Shown: one piece after another, positions 59,644-64,000 of the stretch | Layout of the letters: every line of letters starts with the position of its first letter | Position numbering within the stretch: position 1 is the first letter of the stretch | Origin: Methylobacterium hispanicum | GTDB lineage: Bacteria; Pseudomonadota; Alphaproteobacteria; Rhizobiales; Beijerinckiaceae | Length of the DNA stretch: 64,000 nucleotides | Direction of reading: 5' to 3' | Assembly: GCF_022179285.1 (NCBI RefSeq) | Contig: NZ_BPQO01000004.1 | Span: forward strand, 1-64,000 | Made by a program: the position numbers and the translations under genes | The notes under the pieces: generated by a model | The model's database searches: none | What the model was told of the DNA's origin: nothing | Seen by the model: only the letters and a program-made list of their open reading frames with translations

Positions 59644-59707
59644 GGACCATGCTACGGCGGTGAAGCGGCGCCTCCCGGTACGCTCCGACGACGCGAAAGG
59701 AACGAGC

Positions 59708-60739
59708 ATGACCGAAGCGCCTGCACCGAAGATCTGCACATTGATCGGCTCCAACAAGGGCGGAATCGGCAAGTCCTTCATCGCGACCCTCTACATCTCG
59801 GCGCACGGCCAAGTCCGGCAGTCCATGCAGAAGGTCGGCGAGCAGATGGATCCCCTCGTCGTCATCGAGATCGACAACGAGGCCAAGCTCCACGCCACCA
59901 TGAAGGAGCGGGTCAATTTCTCGCTCCGCGCGGCTCCCGACCTCTCTTCGATCTCGCGGGACCGCCGCGCGATGGAGCGCTACTTCAATCCCGTCTTCCA
60001 ATGGTGGTGCGTGGGCGACAGCCTGACCGACCTCGGCGCCAACGTCACCACCCCGGTCCTCGACTGGATGCGCACGACCGCCGTGCCCGAGCTCGCCGCG
60101 GAGCGCAACATCCACTTCCGCTTCCTCGCCGTGGCCATCCCGGACGCGCAGTCGCTCCGCTCCGCCAGGCAGGCCGTCGAGACGGTCATGGACACCCTGG
60201 GCAATCGGGTCACCCCGGTCCTGGTCTTCAACGACATGTGGGGCATCGACCACGCGTCGGGCTTCACGCCCTACCAGGACAACCCCGACCTCCTCGAACT
60301 GGAGACCTACCGGCGCGAGGGCCGCATGCTCCGCGTGGACGTTCCGTTCTGCGACAGCCAGCTGATGGAGTACGGCCGCGCCCACAACCTGTCGGTCCTC
60401 GACGTCTGGCAGCGCGAGGCGCACATCGCGCGCGAGCTCGGCCTGGACGACCTCTCCCAGCGCACCGAGAAGCACCGGCTGCTGAAATGGCTCTGCGAGG
60501 TGCAGCATGGCTTCGGCCCGCTCTTCGCGCGCCCGGCCGCGCCCGCGGAGCCCGTGCCCGCAGCGCCCGCCCCCGTCCAGCAATCCCCGACCGCCCAGCC
60601 GTCCGCGCCCCGCGCCGCGCAGCCTGCCGCGGCGGCCACCCGCATCACGCCGGCTCAGCACGGCATGCGCCCCCGGCTCGAGCCCCAGTTCGGCCAGCCC
60701 GAGCGCTCCTCCGACCCCCGCGGCGGCCTCGCGGCCTGA
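59708..60739 (+). CDS. orphan ParA/MinD-like P-loop ATPase, 343 aa
   Basis: The deviant Walker A reads GSNKGGIGKSF (14-24) and a following strand gives LVVIEIDNE. The central region contains VLVFNDMWGID. The C-terminal 80 residues are Pro/Ala-rich. This is the ParA/MinD class, perhaps closest in role to StbB or VirC1-like proteins, which localise plasmid or transfer DNA. No ParB partner adjoins it, and its sequence is not close to RepA. AAAGGAACG lies before the ATG. It is followed after 48 nt by a membrane protein. Confidence 0.75.
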   Translation: MTEAPAPKICTLIGSNKGGIGKSFIATLYISAHGQVRQSMQKVGEQMDPLVVIEIDNEAKLHATMKERVNFSLRAAPDLSSISRDRRAMERYFNPVFQWWCVGDSLTDLGANVTTPVLDWMRTTAVPELAAERNIHFRFLAVAIPDAQSLRSARQAVETVMDTLGNRVTPVLVFNDMWGIDHASGFTPYQDNPDLLELETYRREGRMLRVDVPFCDSQLMEYGRAHNLSVLDVWQREAHIARELGLDDLSQRTEKHRLLKWLCEVQHGFGPLFARPAAPAEPVPAAPAPVQQSPTAQPSAPRAAQPAAAATRITPAQHGMRPRLEPQFGQPERSSDPRGGLAA

Positions 60740-60787
60740 CGCCCGGCCGGAGCACATGAGACCCGACAGCATCCCGCGAGCCAAACG

Positions 60788-61765
60788 ATGACATCAGCCG
60801 CAGCAATCCTGCCGTTCCAGCGCCATGCCGACGGGCACGGCAGTCGCACGCCGCGGAACGAGGGCGAGGAGACCTTCGCGCCCTTCGTCGATCCGGGCGT
60901 GGCCGAACGTATGCTGGCCGAAGGTCCGCCCGGGGACGAACTGCAGGCCTTCCTAAGGCGCAGCCTGGACAGGCTCGGCCATTCGGCGCCGGTCCAGGCC
61001 CGGGAGCCGTTCCTGCCCGCGCAGCCCTATGCCGCGTCAGGGCAGGGCCATCGCGAGGCCGGCGCGCTGCCGCCCGAGCATCCGGCCTACGAAGCCCCTC
61101 GCCCCGCGGCGCCGGTCGATGCGTACGCTCTCCACCCAGCCTATGGCGGGGACGGATCGGGCGGCCTCCACGGACGGCATCCGGCCTTCGCCGCGCCGGT
61201 CGATCCGTTCCCGGGTCCCGCGCCCCAGCGTCCCCCGGCCTCCGTCGCCGGCGCCCCCGAGAGCGACGGCACCTCTTTCGACATCCCGGCCTTCCTGCGG
61301 GCGCGGCCGGGCATCCCCCGGCCTCCGGCCGGACCCGAGGCCGTCCCGCAGGCGCCCTCCGCCCCGGCGTCTCTCGTGCAGGCCGCCCCACGGGCTCCCG
61401 CCAGGGCTGCGCGCACGCCCGGCGCGCTGACCGCCGCGTCCGAGATGGCCTGGATCTACTCCGTGTTCCCGGTCGTCCTGATCCTGCAGCTGCTCGCCGG
61501 CTTCGGCGGCGGATCTCTTACGGCCTTCGCGGCCACCGTGGCCTTCGCGGCCTACGCGGCCGTCGGAGCGTGGCTACGCCCCGCCCTGTTCCAGCTCAGG
61601 GTGGCCGCCGGCTGGCAGTTCGTGACCGCCGCGTCTCTCTTCGGGAGCCTCGACACCGCATCGCCGGAACAGTGGATGCACCTGTTCGCCGTCTCCGCCG
61701 CCACGGCCGCCGTCGTCGTGGCGATGGGCGGCATCGAGGTCCACGACCGCCTCAGAGGGCGCTGA
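60788..61765 (+). CDS. Pro-rich membrane protein, 325 aa
   Basis: The first 210 residues are Pro/Ala/Gly-rich and probably disordered and cytoplasmic. The last 110 contain three or four membrane helices (about 222-245, 248-265, 275-295 and 300-318). It follows the ParA-like gene by 48 nt and could anchor it to the membrane. The 3' end overlaps the convergent 61752 gene by 14 bp. Family not recognised. Confidence 0.6.
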   Translation: MTSAAAILPFQRHADGHGSRTPRNEGEETFAPFVDPGVAERMLAEGPPGDELQAFLRRSLDRLGHSAPVQAREPFLPAQPYAASGQGHREAGALPPEHPAYEAPRPAAPVDAYALHPAYGGDGSGGLHGRHPAFAAPVDPFPGPAPQRPPASVAGAPESDGTSFDIPAFLRARPGIPRPPAGPEAVPQAPSAPASLVQAAPRAPARAARTPGALTAASEMAWIYSVFPVVLILQLLAGFGGGSLTAFAATVAFAAYAAVGAWLRPALFQLRVAAGWQFVTAASLFGSLDTASPEQWMHLFAVSAATAAVVVAMGGIEVHDRLRGR

Positions 61766-62315
61766 CCCCTTGCCGGCAGGCCCCGAGGGGATCCTCCAGG
61801 GCCGGCTTGGCCGCCCCCAACATGTCGAGCGACTGCTCCACCGCCGCCGCATGACCGCGCAGGCGGTCGAGCGCGGCCTTGGGATCGTGCGCGGCGCCCG
61901 CATGCCATGGCGTCGACGCATGGTTGAAGGTCGGCGAGAAAGCGCTCTCGCGCCGCCACGCGCGGGGGCGGAGGACCGGAATCGGCTTGGCGCCCCGGTT
62001 CCGGCGCTTCAGTTCCATGGCGGACGCGGCCGCGTCCAGAGCGCCCTCCACGTCGTAGCCCCTGAGTTCCATGAAGCGCAGCACCGCATCGAGGCCGCGC
62101 CGGAGCTTCTCGGGGTCGTCCAGGAGCTCGTGCTGGCCCGGCTTGGCGACCTCCGCGCCGTCGTAGGCCTGAAGCGCCTCCGCGACCCGGAGGAGGCGCT
62201 CGGGGAAGGTCTCCGTCGGCGAGCCCACCGCGATGCAGTGCGGAGCGGACCGGCCGGTCGCCCGGATGCCGAGGTCGCGCACGGTCGCGATCAGGTGTGC
62301 GAGTTCCTTGCGCAT
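61752..62315 (-). CDS. hypothetical protein, 187 aa
   Basis: A helical soluble protein without signal peptide (MRKELAHLIATVRDLGI to GVSAL). Convergent overlap of 14 bp with the 60788 gene; divergent from the macro-domain gene. TTCCTTG lies in the first codons on the plus strand. Family not recognised. Confidence 0.55.
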   Translation of the reverse strand: MRKELAHLIATVRDLGIRATGRSAPHCIAVGSPTETFPERLLRVAEALQAYDGAEVAKPGQHELLDDPEKLRRGLDAVLRFMELRGYDVEGALDAAASAMELKRRNRGAKPIPVLRPRAWRRESAFSPTFNHASTPWHAGAAHDPKAALDRLRGHAAAVEQSLDMLGAAKPALEDPLGACRQGVSAL

Positions 62316-62407
62316 CGGCGTCTCCGTTCGGGAAGGATCATCGGACGAAGCGACGCAAGGCGGAAGCGCGCCGCGCGCCGACGGCCGCTCTTCGGGCGGG
62401 CGCCGCG

Positions 62408-62881
62408 ATGACGATCGAGATCCGGCACGGAAGTCTCCTGGACGCGCGGGAGCGCCACATCCTGCACGGCTGCAACGCCTCCGGGGGATTCGGCCGCGGC
62501 GTCGCCGAGCAGATCAAGGCGGCCTACCCCGCGGCCTGCGAGGCGTACCGCGCCGAACACCGGGCCCGCGGGTTGCGCCTGGGCCAGACGATCTTCGTCG
62601 ATTGCGGCCGGCACGTCGTCGTCAACTGCATCACGCAGGGCCGCTACGGGCACGATGCCGCCGTCGGTACGGTCTACGTCGACTACGACGCCGTGCGGCT
62701 CGCGTTCCGCTCGGTGGACGACCGAGCGCGCCGCGAGGGCTTCTCCGTGGTCGCGCTGCCCTTCATCGGAACCGGATACGCGGGGGGCTCCTGGGCCCGC
62801 ATCTCGGCGATCCTGCGCGAGGAGGCCCGCTGGTTCGTGCCCGTCGTCTACTCCCAGGACGGGCGCGTGCCCCGAGGCTGA
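62408..62881 (+). CDS. macro-domain protein, 157 aa
   Basis: The macro-domain elements are present: HGCNASGGFGRGVAEQI (ADP-ribose loop 1), VNCITQGRYG, and ALPFIGTGYAGGSWARI (loop 2). The size is that of a single-domain ADP-ribose hydrolase or Appr-1''-p phosphatase. In some plasmids a macro protein is the antitoxin for an ADP-ribosylating toxin (DarT), but no toxin gene adjoins it. The ATG at 62408 is chosen by the domain start. It may reverse ADP-ribosylation or process RNA-repair products. Confidence 0.85.
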   Translation: MTIEIRHGSLLDARERHILHGCNASGGFGRGVAEQIKAAYPAACEAYRAEHRARGLRLGQTIFVDCGRHVVVNCITQGRYGHDAAVGTVYVDYDAVRLAFRSVDDRARREGFSVVALPFIGTGYAGGSWARISAILREEARWFVPVVYSQDGRVPRG

Positions 62882-62988
62882 CGCCGTGCGGGGCACGCGG
62901 GCGAATCGGATCTTGCCCCCTCCGGAGCGGCTTCTCTATGCTGCCGGCGCATACGGAGCAGTTGCCGGTGCATACGGAGGAAAGCTGC

Positions 62989-63582
62989 ATGGGCTATGGC
63001 GACGGCGGACGCTACCACAACGTGGGCCTCTCGAGGCGCGACCTCCTGCCGGCCACCCGCAAGCAGCTCGCGACCCTCTACCGCCTCACGCGTCGCGACC
63101 ATTCCGCCCTGGGCCTCAACAGGGGACAGGCGAGCGAGGCCATCGACAAGGCGGTCGAAGCGAAGGAGGAGAAGCGGGCGCGCAGGAACGCGGGCGGCTT
63201 CGAACGTCTCTACGAGATCGTCTACCGGCAGGCGGCCCAGGCCGCGACCGATGCCGGCCGCAGCTGGCTGGCGAGGCACCCGGAGAAGCTCTTCGACGTG
63301 GCCGAGGCCGACACGTTGACGCCCTGCCACGGCGTCGTCGGCTACGCCTTTCTGCGCAAGCCTCCGAGGTCGAACCCCTTCATGCAGTGGTTCGCGGAGC
63401 ATCACCCCGAGGCGAAGGGCGACGTGCTGGTCATCGACCACGAGTTCATGGGCCGATGGGAGCGCGACCTGCACGTCGCCTGCCAAGCCGCGGCCTTGAA
63501 GATCCTCAAGCGGCAGGGTGTCCAGGGACTGAGGCTGTTCGTCCGGGAGGAGCCGGGAGAGAACTCGCGGATCCAGGCCTGA
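62989..63582 (+). CDS. hypothetical protein, 197 aa
   Basis: GGAGGAAAG (62977-62985) fixes the ATG at 62989. The protein is soluble, with a helical Arg/Lys-rich N-terminal half (AIDKAVEAKEEKRARRNAGG) and a C-terminal half with WERDLHVACQAAALKIL. Two near-copies of gcatacggag lie in its leader. Ends 12 bp from the convergent 63595 gene. No family recognised. Confidence 0.6.
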   Translation: MGYGDGGRYHNVGLSRRDLLPATRKQLATLYRLTRRDHSALGLNRGQASEAIDKAVEAKEEKRARRNAGGFERLYEIVYRQAAQAATDAGRSWLARHPEKLFDVAEADTLTPCHGVVGYAFLRKPPRSNPFMQWFAEHHPEAKGDVLVIDHEFMGRWERDLHVACQAAALKILKRQGVQGLRLFVREEPGENSRIQA

Positions 63583-63594
63583 GGCGGAGCCCGT

Positions 63595-63870
63595 TCAGAG
63601 CGCGAACAGAACCGCGATCCGCTCGCAGCCGGGGCGCGACCCGATCTCGACCATGATCCTGCCGGCATCGGGATAGATCCCGCGCAACGCGTCCTCGATG
63701 CCGAGGCCATCCATCATCATCGTGCCGCGGGCCATGCGGACGAAGCTGCGCACGTCCGCGAACTTCTCCTCAAGGGCGGCGCGCCGAGCCGAAGGACCGG
63801 AGAGGACCGCAACGTCGACGAGCATGCCGTCGTCGGCACCTGCGCCGAGGGCTTCCATCGAAGTCGCCAT
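63595..63870 (-). CDS. small hypothetical protein, 91 aa
   Basis: A GGGGGGA precedes the ATG at 63870. The protein is soluble, of mixed helices and strands, with a central Met-rich stretch (MARGTMMMDGLG). No family recognised. The 130 bp to the window end contain no identified gene. Confidence 0.5.
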   Translation of the reverse strand: MATSMEALGAGADDGMLVDVAVLSGPSARRAALEEKFADVRSFVRMARGTMMMDGLGIEDALRGIYPDAGRIMVEIGSRPGCERIAVLFAL

Positions 63871-64000
63871 GTCGATCCCCCCGAAAGCATCGGCGACGGC
63901 TCTCCGGTCGCGGCTCGCCGGCCCGCCACGTCGCGCAGGCGATCGATAGGTCGGACCGCGCCGGTCCGCTAGGACGCGAAAGCCACGGCGGGCCGGTCCC

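Noticed and set aside
1..64000. tRNA or rRNA genes
   Set aside because: No cloverleaf-like or rRNA-like sequence was noticed; a covariance search was not possible.

Overview
The window looks like part of a large, high-GC alphaproteobacterial plasmid or megaplasmid, most likely from a Methylobacterium-like member of the Hyphomicrobiales. The reasons are a repABC-type repA-repB partition pair, a GapR (DUF2312) protein, a MucR/Ros-type regulator, an Omp25/31-like porin and uniformly G/C-ending codons. There are no rRNA, tRNA or housekeeping genes. This assignment is inferred from gene content, not from any search.

Layout. 0.3-5.2 kb holds envelope and secreted accessory proteins: a degenerate alpha/beta hydrolase, an outer-membrane barrel and a three-gene minus-strand operon. 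5.2-6.7 kb is an HNH/zinc-type protein. 6.8-17.7 kb is a type IVb thin-pilus locus resembling the IncI1/R64 pil system: secretin lipoprotein, bitopic proteins, PilQ/GspE-type ATPase, PilR/GspF-type membrane protein, three pilin-like proteins with almost no leader, and an opposite-strand PilV-like tip adhesin. Its prepilin peptidase is encoded separately at 39.3-40.1 kb. 18.2-24.1 kb has a MucR-like regulator, an L,D-transpeptidase, an exonuclease I homologue and unknown genes. 24.2-28.8 kb is the segregation locus: repA-repB surrounded by ten copies of one 16-bp palindrome, probably parS. No repC follows. 28.8-35.9 kb is a tight minus-strand operon of secreted, transfer-like proteins ending in a type IA topoisomerase. 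36-43 kb holds gapR, unknown genes and the prepilin peptidase. 40.1-50.8 kb is a plus-strand DNA-metabolism and transfer run: RecD2-like helicase, DnaQ-like exonuclease, TraU/IcmB-type conjugation ATPase, UvrD-like helicase, RecJ and an HD hydrolase. 51-64 kb holds a GIY-YIG nuclease, a giant primase-polymerase fused to an Fe-S/DinG-type helicase-like region, an orphan ParA-like ATPase, a macro-domain protein and several unknowns.

How it fits together. The pilus, TraU ATPase and secreted-protein operon suggest an I-type (type IVB) conjugation and mating-pilus apparatus. RepA/RepB and the parS arrays give segregation. The primase-polymerase/helicase and the nuclease/helicase set would support plasmid replication, recombination or transfer-strand processing. 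Relaxase, coupling protein, RepC and a shufflon recombinase were not found here and may lie outside the window.

A recurrent 7-mer, TTCCTTC (or its complement), appears in most intergenic regions. In at least seven cases it lies just downstream of a TTGnC-N17 promoter-like element and 17-27 nt before the start codon, which may mark a plasmid-wide regulatory scheme. All functional calls come from reading motifs by eye; no database search was run.
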